Below are positions 7,970 through 17,074 of a stretch of DNA of 64,000 nucleotides, one piece after another; positions within the stretch are counted from its first letter, which is position 1; every line of letters starts with the position of its first letter. The position numbers and the translations under genes were made by a program. The notes under the pieces are model-generated. The model ran no database searches, was not told the DNA's origin, and worked only from the letters and a program-made list of their open reading frames with translations. Location of the stretch: the NCBI GenBank assembly GCA_017999915.1, contig JAGNKX010000004.1:248001-312000 (forward strand), written 5' to 3'. Source of the stretch: Spirochaetota bacterium. Its GTDB lineage: Bacteria > Spirochaetota > UBA4802 > UBA5550.

Positions 7970-9058
7970 ATGGCAGCTAAAAAAACAATGCTCGCGGCGT
8001 TCAAACAAAAGAAAGCGCCCACCATGTTTCTCTCATCGTGGTTTAAGACCACGGATCGCGACATCTTTCGCAGCCGGAAGGCGGTCATTGATATCAAACG
8101 GCAGAAAGAACAGATTGCCGTTGACGTAGTACGCGGCACCGGCGGTCTCCTGGTGTCCAACAAACGGTTCACCACCAAGGAATATACCCCGCCTCTGTAC
8201 GACCTGTATAATTCGTACTTCGAGGAAGAGCTCAACGAGCGCCTGCCCGGCGGAACCGAATATGACAATCCTGATTATCTCGCACAGATTATCGCGACCA
8301 TTACCGACGACCAGGTCGAGGTGCAGGAAATGATCATGCGTGCCATCGAATGGCAGGCTGCAAATATATTCGTAACTGGGACAGTGCCTCTGATCAATGG
8401 CGACACCATCGACTACAAGATGAAAGCCACCCACAGTCTGCCGGTCGGCACGGTATGGAGCAACACGAGCGCTGCGCCCATAACAAACATAAAGGATGCA
8501 TGCCAGCTCAACAGAAAAGATGGACTTGTTGAATCCACGGTTGCCATTTTCGGCGATACCGCATGGGCGAACTTCCTTGCACGGATTAAGGCTGACGGAA
8601 GTCTCAACATCCTCAACGCTGAACTCGGAAAGATCACGATGCCCGTTGCAAACGCTAACGGCGCCGTGTTCCATGGTGAGTTTGTCGCCGGATCGTTCAG
8701 GCTCCAGGCGTGGACGTATCCGCAATATTACGATGTCCCGACCGGCTACGGTCTCTCGAATGAAGGCACCAAGCAGCCGTATATCCCGACAGACAAAGTT
8801 CTTATTCTTCCGATGTCGAATGCAATTGATCTTCGCCTGATCTATGCAGGTATCCCCGAACTTGTAAACAGGAAGGATGCCCAGTTGCAGGCCCTCGGGA
8901 TAGACCGCTACCCAGCGAACGTTCGCGGCGATTTCCTGCCTTATGCGTTCACTGATGATGAAAGGACATGTCTGAAGGTCGGAGTCCGCTCGGCCCCGCT
9001 CTGCGTTCCGACCCAGATCGACGGCTGGTGCGTTATTAACACCAATACCGCGAGCTAG
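7970..9058 (+). CDS. Major capsid protein (lambda gpE family)
   Basis: This protein of 362 residues is close to lambda gpE (341). Family segments include FLSSWFKTTDRDIFRSRKAVID near residue 20, the surface/E-loop stretch NKRFTTKEYTPPLYDLYNSYF near 60-80, and the A-domain part EFVAGSFRLQAWTYPQYYD near 240. The gene is preceded by AAGGAGG and should be among the most expressed of the operon. It forms the HK97-fold shell together with the decoration protein. The order of neighbours is that of lambda. Confidence 0.93.
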   Translation: MAAKKTMLAAFKQKKAPTMFLSSWFKTTDRDIFRSRKAVIDIKRQKEQIAVDVVRGTGGLLVSNKRFTTKEYTPPLYDLYNSYFEEELNERLPGGTEYDNPDYLAQIIATITDDQVEVQEMIMRAIEWQAANIFVTGTVPLINGDTIDYKMKATHSLPVGTVWSNTSAAPITNIKDACQLNRKDGLVESTVAIFGDTAWANFLARIKADGSLNILNAELGKITMPVANANGAVFHGEFVAGSFRLQAWTYPQYYDVPTGYGLSNEGTKQPYIPTDKVLILPMSNAIDLRLIYAGIPELVNRKDAQLQALGIDRYPANVRGDFLPYAFTDDERTCLKVGVRSAPLCVPTQIDGWCVINTNTAS

Positions 9059-9066
9059 GAGGGGAT

Positions 9067-9399
9067 ATGAAAAAATATGAACTCCTGACCGGAATATCCA
9101 TCACCACTCATCGCGGGATAGCCCATGCGGGAGCGGTGATCGAAGCGTCCGATCTAAAGCTCGGCAGGGACGCTGCCGAAGCCCATCTTGACCAGCTCGT
9201 CAAGGATGGATTCGCAAAAAAGATCGATGTGGACGAGGAGCAGGCAGAGAACCCCACTCCTCCCGCTCCCGGCAAGAAAGAGCTCAAAGAAAAGCTCTCC
9301 GAGCTGAAGAAGGCCCTGAGGGACGCGGCGACTGACGATGAAAAATGTCAGATCGAGGACGAGATCGCAGAAGTCGAAGCGGCCCTGAAGGAACTGTAG
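9067..9399 (+). CDS. Conserved phage protein after the capsid gene, probably connector or accessory
   Basis: This 110-residue protein has two parts. The N-terminal ~60 residues look like a small alpha/beta domain (YELLTGISITTHRGIAHAGAVIEASDL, then a helix ending DQLVKDGFAKKI). The second half is a Pro-rich linker followed by a strongly charged coiled coil (KKELKEKLSELKKALRDAATDDE). In related phages a similar short protein stands between capsid and head-tail joining genes; its exact role is not known to me. It has a good ribosome site (AGGAGGGG) and is two bases from the next gene. Confidence 0.55.
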   Translation: MKKYELLTGISITTHRGIAHAGAVIEASDLKLGRDAAEAHLDQLVKDGFAKKIDVDEEQAENPTPPAPGKKELKEKLSELKKALRDAATDDEKCQIEDEIAEVEAALKEL

Positions 9400-9400
9400 A

Positions 9401-9769
9401 ATGAACCTACTCGAGATAGCGGAAAGAGATCTTGAGCATACCCTGGAAGCCAACGGCGTACCGGTCATACTCATCGATGGAGATGGGACCAGGTACGGAA
9501 CCGACGGCAAACTCAAGGCGCAGACAACGGACATCGGGTTCTTCATTGATCCCGGTTCCGGTGTAGGTGTCCGGGGGCGTACTGCCGAAGTCAATTTCCG
9601 CTTATCCACACTCATCAGAATTGGCGCTGACATACCGGACAAGAAAGGATGGATGATTGAGTCGACCGACATAGCGGGGAATCCCTGGACCTTTGCGGTC
9701 GAGGAAGCCCTGGTTGATCGAACGGTCGGTGTGGTTAAAATAACCGTGGGGGTCGTGAACGTTGGCTAA
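9401..9769 (+). CDS. Head-tail joining protein candidate (gpFII/stopper-like)
   Basis: This 122-residue beta-rich protein follows the capsid gene. Segments such as GVPVILIDGDGTRYGTDGKLKA and GVRGRTAEVNFRLSTLIRIGADIPDKKGWMIEST resemble small phage proteins that act as the head-tail stopper. Position between capsid and tail terminator supports that. The next gene starts inside its last codons. No catalytic motif is visible. Confidence 0.55.
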   Translation: MNLLEIAERDLEHTLEANGVPVILIDGDGTRYGTDGKLKAQTTDIGFFIDPGSGVGVRGRTAEVNFRLSTLIRIGADIPDKKGWMIESTDIAGNPWTFAVEEALVDRTVGVVKITVGVVNVG

Positions 9770-10439
9770 TATTCTTGAACTCATCGACAAGAAAGACAAT
9801 TTTGAAATCGTTCGGGATGAGATTGCAGCCATTCTTGCCGTCGAGAAAGAAAATCAGAAAGTGCTTGCCGCGGCCGACGGTCAAGACCCGGATCTATGGA
9901 ATTTTGACGTATATGCCGAGCGTTCATCTCCCTGGGAACTTGTTGAGGATTCAGAGGGGAAGATCGTCGCGGACACGCCGTTGGTTAATGTATTTTTCGA
10001 TTCAGCTTCATCGAACGCGGCAGGATCGAACAATATTGAACAGCAACTCATGGAGGGCACGTTCACAGTCGACTGCGTCGCGGCAATGACACACCGGAAG
10101 GCCGAAGGTGAAACATTTCAACACGCGGACGAACTCGCGGCGAAGGAAGCACAGAGGATCATCAGGCTTGTTCGTAACATTCTCATGGCCGGGTCATATA
10201 CCTATCTTGGGATGAGAGGCGTTGTGCTTTCCCGCGAGATACAAAACATCGCCATGTTTCAGCCCCAGATAAACGACCGACCGGCGGAGCATGTCATGGT
10301 TGCCCGGCTGCAGCTCAAGGTGCAATATTATGAATTCTCTCCGCAAGCGGAACCGGAGGAGCTCGAACTCATGTCGGCGCAATGTATCAATTCTGACGGA
10401 AAAGTTCTTTTTAGAACAGACTATGATTACACAGAATAA
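9762..10439 (+). CDS. Putative tail terminator/tail-completion protein (Mu gp37-like position)
   Basis: This 225-residue protein starts at TTG inside the previous gene, as there is no in-frame ATG near. The long N-terminal helix (NFEIVRDEIAAILAVEKENQKVLA) and the central beta core with DTPLVNVFFDSAS and EGTFTVDCVAAM resemble tail terminator folds. It lies directly before the sheath gene, where contractile phages keep the protein that caps the tail tube and sheath. I assign it on position and general shape, not on a recognised signature. Confidence 0.5.
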   Translation: MANILELIDKKDNFEIVRDEIAAILAVEKENQKVLAAADGQDPDLWNFDVYAERSSPWELVEDSEGKIVADTPLVNVFFDSASSNAAGSNNIEQQLMEGTFTVDCVAAMTHRKAEGETFQHADELAAKEAQRIIRLVRNILMAGSYTYLGMRGVVLSREIQNIAMFQPQINDRPAEHVMVARLQLKVQYYEFSPQAEPEELELMSAQCINSDGKVLFRTDYDYTE

Positions 10440-10451
10440 GGAGGCCCTATA

Positions 10452-11921
10452 ATGGGTATAGATCAAAGCGCAATAAGCCGCGTCATAGGCGTCGATGTAG
10501 CGTTCAAGCACTTCGAGGTCGGGCGCGTTATGTTTTTGCCTCAGCGCGTGGCTCTTATCGGCCAGGGCAATTCGGCAAAGGTATATTCAACCGAGAAAAC
10601 AGAGGTCACATCCGCCGCCGAAGTCGCGGCAAAATATGGGTATGGGTCGCCCCTCCATCTCGCAGCGCGTCAGCTTTTCCCGCGCAACGGTGACGGAATA
10701 GGGTCGATCCCTGTGACCGTGTACCCGCTTGTTGACGCCGGGACCGGTGTGCCGGCCGCAGGGTCAATAGCAGCGACCGGAACGCAGGCCGGACAGGGGA
10801 CCTTGAAGGTTCTTGTTAACAAGATCCAGACTGCCGAGATTGTAGTAGCCGACGCCGAACCGCCCGCAACAACTCTCGGTAATATCAAGTCCGCGATCGA
10901 CGCCGTGCTCGAAATGCCGGTGATAACCGGGACTGTGAGCGGTGGATCGCTTCCCCTGACCGCGAAATGGGACGGTGTAACCGGTAACGATATTTATATC
11001 GAGATTGAGCAAACCGGAGTCGATTTCACGTTCACAGTCACGCAGCCGACCGGCGGGGCCGTTAATCCTGATATCGATGACGCCCTTGATCTCATCGGGC
11101 CGGTATGGGAGACAATAATCCTGAACCTGCTGAACTACAACGACACCACCACACTGGATAAATTGTCAACGTATGGTGAGGGCCGATGGGGTGAGCTGGA
11201 GAAGAAACCCTGCTGGGCCGCGTCAGGATGTACCGCTGTGCTGGCAACCAGGACCGCCGTTACCGATAGCAGAAAAACAGATCGCATCAACGCCCTTATC
11301 GTGGCGCCGGGAAGCCGTGAACTTCCTTTTGTTGTCGCCGCCCGAGGAGTGGCGCGGATCGCCCCGGTAGCACAGAATAACCCGGCGAGGAACTATTGCG
11401 GGAGGCTCACGGGCCTGAGCGCCGGCGCGGATTCATCACAGGAGACCTACACACAGCGCAATCAGTCGGTTCTCAAGGGATCTTCAACCTCGGTCATCGT
11501 CGACGGTGAGATTGAGCTCAATGACACGATTACGATGTACCACCCCGACGGCGAGGCCGATCCCGGATACCGGTATGTCTGCGATATCGTCAAGCTCCAA
11601 AACATCGTCTATAACATCCGGCTGATATTCGAGTCGAACGAATGGAAGGGGGCCCCGCTCCTTCCGGACAGCACACCAACGATAAATAAGGACGCAAAGA
11701 AGCCGAAGGATGCGAAGACCGCGCTCGGGAACCTGGCATATAATCTCGCCCTTCATGCGATCCTTGCAGACTTTGAATACACGCAGGACAATATGACGGC
11801 GTCGATTAACTCTCAGAATCCGAAACGTCTCGACACGACGTTCCCGGTTAAGATCAGCGGAAATACCGAGATTGTGAGCACCGATCTGTTATTCGGGTTC
11901 TATTTCGGGCAAGTGGCATAA
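10452..11921 (+). CDS. Contractile tail sheath protein (Mu gpL-like)
   Basis: This 489-residue protein is close in length to Mu gpL (495). It starts after an AAGGAGG site. The N-terminal segment (FKHFEVGRVMFLPQRVALIGQG) and the alternating Gly/Thr-rich middle are typical of Mu-like sheaths, as is the C-terminal end (LDTTFPVKISGNTEIVSTDLLFGFYF). It polymerises around the tube and contracts at infection. Its presence shows that the phage is a myovirus although the head genes are of lambda type. Confidence 0.9.
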   Translation: MGIDQSAISRVIGVDVAFKHFEVGRVMFLPQRVALIGQGNSAKVYSTEKTEVTSAAEVAAKYGYGSPLHLAARQLFPRNGDGIGSIPVTVYPLVDAGTGVPAAGSIAATGTQAGQGTLKVLVNKIQTAEIVVADAEPPATTLGNIKSAIDAVLEMPVITGTVSGGSLPLTAKWDGVTGNDIYIEIEQTGVDFTFTVTQPTGGAVNPDIDDALDLIGPVWETIILNLLNYNDTTTLDKLSTYGEGRWGELEKKPCWAASGCTAVLATRTAVTDSRKTDRINALIVAPGSRELPFVVAARGVARIAPVAQNNPARNYCGRLTGLSAGADSSQETYTQRNQSVLKGSSTSVIVDGEIELNDTITMYHPDGEADPGYRYVCDIVKLQNIVYNIRLIFESNEWKGAPLLPDSTPTINKDAKKPKDAKTALGNLAYNLALHAILADFEYTQDNMTASINSQNPKRLDTTFPVKISGNTEIVSTDLLFGFYFGQVA

Positions 11922-11932
11922 GGAGGTAGGCC

Positions 11933-12316
11933 ATGACAGTAAAAGCAGGTCCAGTTGAAAGCGTATCGATTAAAGGGCGTACCTTCTCGGTGGCGGCTGA
12001 CGCGGATGTCGCTCGCGATCTCGGAGGCGCAGCCCCGAAGATAGAACTCAATGGGGACGATACCGGAAGGGTTATTCAGGAGAAGGTTCCCTGGAAGCTG
12101 GCCGGTCTCAGTGTCCAGATTGACGATGACCGGGGGGATCAGGAGTTCCTCCAGGATATACGGGATGCCGGTGAGTTCGTTGACGTTTCGGCAACATTCG
12201 CGGACGGATCCGTGTATTTCGGACAGGGCATAGTCACCGACAAGGCTGAACGTGCGAGCAAGACCGGCCTAATGGACATCTCGCTCGAAGGCCCCGGCAA
12301 GCTGAAGAAACAATAG
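11933..12316 (+). CDS. Tail tube protein (Mu gpM-like)
   Basis: This protein of 127 residues lies directly after the sheath gene with a GGAGG site. It is beta-rich: VESVSIKGRTFSVAADADV, then KLAGLSVQIDDDRGDQEFLQDI, and an end ISLEGPGKLKKQ. The last motif, a beta strand ending in a G-x-G-K-L-like sequence, recurs in Mu-type tube proteins. It stacks as hexamers to form the inner tube. Size and order agree with Mu gpM (118 residues). Confidence 0.85.
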   Translation: MTVKAGPVESVSIKGRTFSVAADADVARDLGGAAPKIELNGDDTGRVIQEKVPWKLAGLSVQIDDDRGDQEFLQDIRDAGEFVDVSATFADGSVYFGQGIVTDKAERASKTGLMDISLEGPGKLKKQ

Positions 12317-12324
12317 GAGTAATT

Positions 12325-12741
12325 ATGAGCAAGATTGACAACGAAACCGCAGAGCTGGAATTCAACCGGCTCTGTGAAGCCTGGGAGATCGACAACGACA
12401 CGGAGAACATGACCGAAGAGGACCGGTCGTCATTCAATGGCCAGAAGGCAAAGATCCTGAATGCGGTACGGCGCGGCCGGCTTATCGTTGAGGAAGACGG
12501 CGAAGTGCTGACATATACTTTCGCAAAGGCTGATACGGCCGGTTGTGAAAGGATAACGATCAAGCGGCCGAATGGCGCGGGGATCATATCCATGGACCGG
12601 TACAAGGACCGGGAGGGCATACATAAAACGTATGCCGTGCTTGCGTCTATGACCGGGAAGGATACGTCGTTCTTCTCAAAGCTCGACGGCATTGACATTA
12701 AAGTGCCGTTGGCAGTGGTGGCCCTTTTTTTAGCTTCGTAG
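12325..12741 (+). CDS. Tail assembly chaperone, short form (Mu gp41-like)
   Basis: This acidic, helical protein has 138 residues and sits between tube and tape-measure genes. It should coat the tape measure before tube assembly. At its 3' end the reading passes through T-TTT-TTA (12726-12732), a classic -1 slip site, before the zero-frame stop at 12739-12741. A stem-loop follows nine bases later. A longer fusion with the next frame is therefore expected, as in Mu and lambda. Confidence 0.8.
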   Translation: MSKIDNETAELEFNRLCEAWEIDNDTENMTEEDRSSFNGQKAKILNAVRRGRLIVEEDGEVLTYTFAKADTAGCERITIKRPNGAGIISMDRYKDREGIHKTYAVLASMTGKDTSFFSKLDGIDIKVPLAVVALFLAS

Positions 12742-12941
12742 GCTCGATGATTGCTCAGGATTGCATCGAGCAGAAGATGAGAGGCCTTGAAGGGATTACC
12801 AGACAATTATTGCAGATCACAACAGATTATTCGGGGTTGCCAGACATCAGGACAATGTCAATCCCGGAAATCAGGTTTTTTTACACCCCGCTGATACCGG
12901 GGCTCATAGAACATCAAATACAGGCGGCGAAGAAAAGATAA
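12325..12941 (+). CDS. Tail assembly chaperone, -1 frameshift fusion (gp41-gp42-like)
   Basis: If ribosomes slip one base back at 12726-12732, translation continues from 12732 as Ser-Phe-Val-Gly-Ser-Met and runs through the frame that ends at 12941. This gives about 205 residues: 136 from the first frame and 69 from the second. The second part (ATG at 12747 if read alone) is helical with an FFYTPLIPGLIE segment near its end, like other GT-type tails. The independent ATG lacks a good ribosome site, which favours the fusion. The mechanism is well documented for dsDNA phage tails; here it is predicted. Confidence 0.75.
12726..12771 (+). promoter_or_regulatory. Programmed -1 frameshift signal: slippery heptamer and stem-loop
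   Basis: The heptamer T TTT TTA is in the correct phase at 12726-12732. After a 9-base spacer comes an 8-bp perfect stem (GCTCGATG at 12742-12749 with CATCGAGC at 12764-12771) and a 14-base loop. This combination is the standard layout of an efficient -1 signal. The zero-frame stop (12739-12741) falls within the spacer. Confidence 0.78.
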
Positions 12942-12942
12942 A

Positions 12943-14730
12943 ATGGCGGGACGATTCTCCATAGAGGCTGTATTCAAGGCAGTTGACAAGCTTTCGGTCC
13001 CCATGGCCAAAATGGGGATCACCGCGAAGTCAATGAGCATGGGCATGAAGACGGATTTTGCCAGGGCGCAGCGCCATGCCGGTGAGATGTCATCAAGCAT
13101 CAGCCGTAACTTTGGCCCGGTCATGAGACGCACCGCCGGTGTTGGCGTCATGGCCCTTGGTGCCGGGATTGCCTTCGCCATCAAGAAGGCCTCCGAAATG
13201 GAGAACGCCACGGCATCGTTCACGACCATGCTCGGTGGGAACGCGGAGGCCGCGAAGAAGCTTGTTAGTGAATTGCAGGTCCTCGGCGCTGAGACTCCAT
13301 TTGAATTCAAGGATCTCCAGGACGCGTCAGTTATGCTCATGGGCTTTGGCGCTGCCACAAAAGATAACATGGTTCCAACACTCAAAATGCTCGGCGATCT
13401 GTCGCAGGGATCGGCTGATCGGCTCAAAGGTATTGCCCTCGCTTTCGGGCAGATAAAGGCACAGGGAAAGGCCTCGCTGCAGGACATTAACCAGCTCATC
13501 AATAATCAGGTCCCGATTCTCCAACAGCTCGCCAAACAGTGGAACCTCAAAGGTCCCGGCGCTGTAGGCCAGGCTCGACAGATGATCGCAACAAAAGGTA
13601 CTGCCGAAGAAATCGAAAAAGCGATGCGATCCATGGTATCAGAGGGCGGTATGTTTTTTAATGGCATGCTTCGGGCCTCGGCCACATTCACCGGCTTGTG
13701 GTCAACCTTCATGGATGCGATCGGCATGACCGCGGCAGGCATCGGTGACGTGTTACTCCCGACCGCCAAGGAATGGGTTATCACGGCGACCAAGGCGGCG
13801 TCCGGAGTTCTGGCCTGGGTACAGGCAAACAAGGCTCTTATCGCGGTCAAGTTACAGTCGTGGCTGACCGTCATCAAGGGCGTCGGAAAGGTGGTCCTTA
13901 CCATCATTGACGGCATAGTTGCCATCTATCCTTACATCGCCCCGTTTGTCCCGATGATTATCGGCCTGGTGGGGGCGTTCGTGTTGTACCAGAAAGCGCT
14001 CCTTCTCGCCGCTTTCGCACAGGCTGTTTTTAACGCCGCATCAAGCGTCGGACCGATGGGTCGCATGATGATGATCATCGGCGCCATGGTTGGATTGATC
14101 TACTATCTGAATGCCAACTGGGACGAATTCACCGACACAACGAAGACGGTTATCAAGGTTATCGGTACTATTGCCGGTATTATCACCGGGCTTGTAGTCG
14201 TTGTCAAACTTTGGGCGATTGCGCAGATAATCTTGAACGCCGCCCTCTGGACATGCCCGATTACATGGATCATCATAGGCATTATTGCCCTTGTTGCCGC
14301 GGTCATTCTGGTTATTAAATATTGGGATTATCTTAAACAGAAATTTTTCGAGTTTACTCAAATATTCGACAACCCTGTGTTCGCTGCGCTGTCAACGATT
14401 CTCTTCCCACTCATTGCGATTCCGATCCTGATTGCCCGCAACTGGGATCGCGTCAAGGATGCAATCGGCGCCGTAGTTGACAAGATAAGCGCTGCCGTCA
14501 ATATAGCGAAGGAATTTATGGGTATTGAAACCGGAAAACAGTCGGGTAACGCGAAGCCATCAGACCGCCGCACTGTTACAACGGGAGGTGAAAGGACTGC
14601 AACATCGATTGAAAGTAAGTCTAATACTCAGCATGTTGTTATCCGTAACGGATCGCAGAACCAGGTGGATGCCGGCGGCCAGAGCGTCCCGAGAGGCGGC
14701 TCACTTAAACTTGGATACCAGGAGACGTAA
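12943..14730 (+). CDS. Tail tape-measure protein
   Basis: This protein has 595 residues. The N-terminal part is a helix-rich region with KMGITAKSMSMGMK, then TSFTTMLGG-like text and LQVLGAETPFEFKDLQDASVMLMGFG, well known in tape measures of Mu-like and lambda-like phages. The centre (about 300-440) has several hydrophobic helices (for example VVLTIIDGIVAIYPYIAPF and ITWIIIGIIALVAAVILVI) that may insert in the host membrane during DNA entry. The end is polar. Its length sets the tail length; 595 residues suggest a rather short tail. It starts one base after the chaperone stop. Confidence 0.88.
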   Translation: MAGRFSIEAVFKAVDKLSVPMAKMGITAKSMSMGMKTDFARAQRHAGEMSSSISRNFGPVMRRTAGVGVMALGAGIAFAIKKASEMENATASFTTMLGGNAEAAKKLVSELQVLGAETPFEFKDLQDASVMLMGFGAATKDNMVPTLKMLGDLSQGSADRLKGIALAFGQIKAQGKASLQDINQLINNQVPILQQLAKQWNLKGPGAVGQARQMIATKGTAEEIEKAMRSMVSEGGMFFNGMLRASATFTGLWSTFMDAIGMTAAGIGDVLLPTAKEWVITATKAASGVLAWVQANKALIAVKLQSWLTVIKGVGKVVLTIIDGIVAIYPYIAPFVPMIIGLVGAFVLYQKALLLAAFAQAVFNAASSVGPMGRMMMIIGAMVGLIYYLNANWDEFTDTTKTVIKVIGTIAGIITGLVVVVKLWAIAQIILNAALWTCPITWIIIGIIALVAAVILVIKYWDYLKQKFFEFTQIFDNPVFAALSTILFPLIAIPILIARNWDRVKDAIGAVVDKISAAVNIAKEFMGIETGKQSGNAKPSDRRTVTTGGERTATSIESKSNTQHVVIRNGSQNQVDAGGQSVPRGGSLKLGYQET

Positions 14731-15998
14731 TGGGCTGGAGAGACAGACTCATAGATGCCGCGATCACTACCCCGGATAAGAAGCGGTTTAAATTTCAATA
14801 TCAGGATGTCGAGAAGACAATCGACAAGAAGACGTCTACTTATGAATTCGCCGAAAAGGACGGTGCTCTCGTTCAGGATTTCGGCCTCGGCAAGGTGTCA
14901 TACCCGCTCACAATATTTTTCTCCGGTGAAGACTACGATCTTGAGGCGAAGCGGTTCGAGAAATCGGCGTCTAAAAAAGGCGTCTGTTCTCTTGAACATC
15001 CGGTGTATGGCATCAAGGATGTCGTAATCGTCAAGATTCAGCGGCGCGACTCCCTCCAGTCCGCCGGCAATCAGGCCGTGTTCAACCTGGATATGACCGA
15101 AACTATTATACCCGAGTCGCCTATCCTTGGAGTCGAGGCGATATCGCAGGTGATGACCGGCATAGAATCAATGACCGACCTGGCCGCCTCGACCCTCGAA
15201 GGTGTCGCGACTTTCGCATATGGACTTGTTTCCGGCATACAGCAGATGGCGCAGACATTCATCAATTCAGCCATGAGAATTTTCGACGCCGCAGTCAGTG
15301 TTACCGATACCGCAGCCGCGGCATTTTCTTCGACGGCAAATTTCATCAATAAAAACATAGATGCCCTCGCCCTGGCTCCGGCTGAGCTATCCAGATCGCT
15401 GCAAACATTGATACTGGCTCCCTCACAGCTCCCCGTCTCCGTCAAGAGCCGTATGGCGATGTATAGCGATTTGCTAGGCCAGGTGCTGTCGGATCCCATG
15501 GGGGCGAATACCCGCGAATACAGAAACCAATGTCTCATGAAACAAATGCTCGCAACTGCCATTCTGACCGCAATGGCCGATGTTAATTTGCATCCAGACA
15601 CCGGTACAAACACGGGTTTTACTACGCGGGCTGATGCGATTCAATCAGCGGCGTCTCTGGTGAACACGTTTCTGGAGGTCCAGGGATTCCTGGACGGTAT
15701 GGAAACAACTGGTGTGAGCAATGATCTGGAGAACCGTTTCGCCGCCTCTGACGCGCTTATCCAGGCACTGAAGCGCATCATATCGTCGACCGCCCGATAT
15801 TTGATTCAGCTATCATATGAATTAAAGCAGGAGCGGATTGTAACCCTCGACCGGGACCGGACCATCATTGACCTGTGCTATGAATTATATGGCACAACCG
15901 CTAATGATTATCTCGATCTATTGATTGTCTCCAACAGCCTGACGGCAACAGAAATACTACTGATACCACGAGCGCGGGAGATACGGTATTATATATGA
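14730..15998 (+). CDS. DNA circularisation/baseplate protein (Mu gpN-like)
   Basis: This 422-residue protein overlaps the tape-measure stop by one base (TAATG). The N-terminal ~90 residues match the DNA_circ_N pattern: WRDRLIDAAI, then KKTSTYEFAEKDGALVQDFGLGKVSYPL and FFSGEDYDLEAKRF. This is the gpN signature of Mu-like tails. The middle is Ala-rich and helical. The last ~55 residues (TIIDLCYELYGTTANDYLDLLIVSNSL, ending LIPRAREIRYYI) look like a LysM-type module. In Mu this protein belongs to the baseplate hub region. Confidence 0.85.
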   Translation: MGWRDRLIDAAITTPDKKRFKFQYQDVEKTIDKKTSTYEFAEKDGALVQDFGLGKVSYPLTIFFSGEDYDLEAKRFEKSASKKGVCSLEHPVYGIKDVVIVKIQRRDSLQSAGNQAVFNLDMTETIIPESPILGVEAISQVMTGIESMTDLAASTLEGVATFAYGLVSGIQQMAQTFINSAMRIFDAAVSVTDTAAAAFSSTANFINKNIDALALAPAELSRSLQTLILAPSQLPVSVKSRMAMYSDLLGQVLSDPMGANTREYRNQCLMKQMLATAILTAMADVNLHPDTGTNTGFTTRADAIQSAASLVNTFLEVQGFLDGMETTGVSNDLENRFAASDALIQALKRIISSTARYLIQLSYELKQERIVTLDRDRTIIDLCYELYGTTANDYLDLLIVSNSLTATEILLIPRAREIRYYI

Positions 15999-17074
15999 TT
16001 CCCAACGCGATAAAAGCAAAAGACGACAACGAGGTCTCCCTGATGGTGACTGGCCAGACGATCACGCTATGGGAAGACCTGGAGTTGACGCGGTCGTTTA
16101 ATTCCATCGCGGATAAGTTTACATTTTCGGCTCCCTGGGATCCCACGAGCACCAAGGCTCGGCGGCTCTTCAAGCCGTTCTCGTATTACGAGGCGGCCGT
16201 ATATATCGGTGGCAAGCGAGTTTTTACCGGAACGCTGATGACACATAGGCCCGCGCTGGGGCCGAATAAAAAGACAATCACCATCGAAGGCTATTCCAAG
16301 CCGGGGATCCTCGCTGATTGCCCGCTCTCGCCAAAATCGTGGCCCTTCAACCCGTCAGGGCTCACCTTGCAGCAAATTGCCGACAAGGTCTGTCAACCGT
16401 ACAATATAACCGTTAAATTTGAAGCATCTCCCGGTTCCGCATTCAACAACGCCGACAAAGTTGATCTCAATCCGGACCAGAAATGCTATGAGTTTTTATC
16501 TAAGCTCGCGATACAGCGGGGCCTCATCATGTCATCAAGCGAATATGGCGAGCTGGTGTTTTTAAAAACAACGTCGAAACCCGCTATTGAATCCATCACC
16601 GGCGGTGTATGGCCCTACCTGGGATCGTCCGTTACATACAATGGGCAGAAGCGTTTCAGCGAGATCAACGCCCTGGGGACGAAAATGAAGGGCGGCTATG
16701 GCGAAAAACATACCGTCCACGACCCGGAGCTTGAAGGAAACGGTGTATACCGGCCGTGCACCTGGAAGGCGCAAGACACAGCGCCGGGGCAACTCAAAAC
16801 CGCCGCGACATCGTACTGGGGCCGGATGATTTCCAGTAGTATCGACATCAACGTTGAAGTCGATGGATGGAGGCTCCCCCGTGAGAAATCACTATGGAAG
16901 GACAACATCAAAATAAATTACAAGTGCCCCGCCGACATGGTCTATGATACGACCGAGATGTTGACCCGCGAGGCGACACTCAGACGCAATAATAACAGCA
17001 TGGAAACGCGGCTGAAACTCACATTCCCCGAAGCGTACGACGGGAAAACCAGGGGGAGATTCCCATGGGGCTGA
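15995..17074 (+). CDS. Baseplate hub protein (Mu gpP/gp44-like)
   Basis: This protein has 359 residues and a four-base overlap with gpN. The N-terminal strand-rich start (VSLMVTGQTITLWEDLELTRSFNSIADKF) resembles gpP of Mu and gpD of P2, as do KRVFTGTLMTHRP, ITIEGYSKPGILADCPL and LTLQQIADKVCQPYNI. It forms the trimeric hub on which the spike sits. The C-terminal part includes LWKDNIKINYKCPADMVYDTTEM. Neighbours are in exact Mu order. Confidence 0.85.
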   Translation: MIPNAIKAKDDNEVSLMVTGQTITLWEDLELTRSFNSIADKFTFSAPWDPTSTKARRLFKPFSYYEAAVYIGGKRVFTGTLMTHRPALGPNKKTITIEGYSKPGILADCPLSPKSWPFNPSGLTLQQIADKVCQPYNITVKFEASPGSAFNNADKVDLNPDQKCYEFLSKLAIQRGLIMSSSEYGELVFLKTTSKPAIESITGGVWPYLGSSVTYNGQKRFSEINALGTKMKGGYGEKHTVHDPELEGNGVYRPCTWKAQDTAPGQLKTAATSYWGRMISSSIDINVEVDGWRLPREKSLWKDNIKINYKCPADMVYDTTEMLTREATLRRNNNSMETRLKLTFPEAYDGKTRGRFPWG

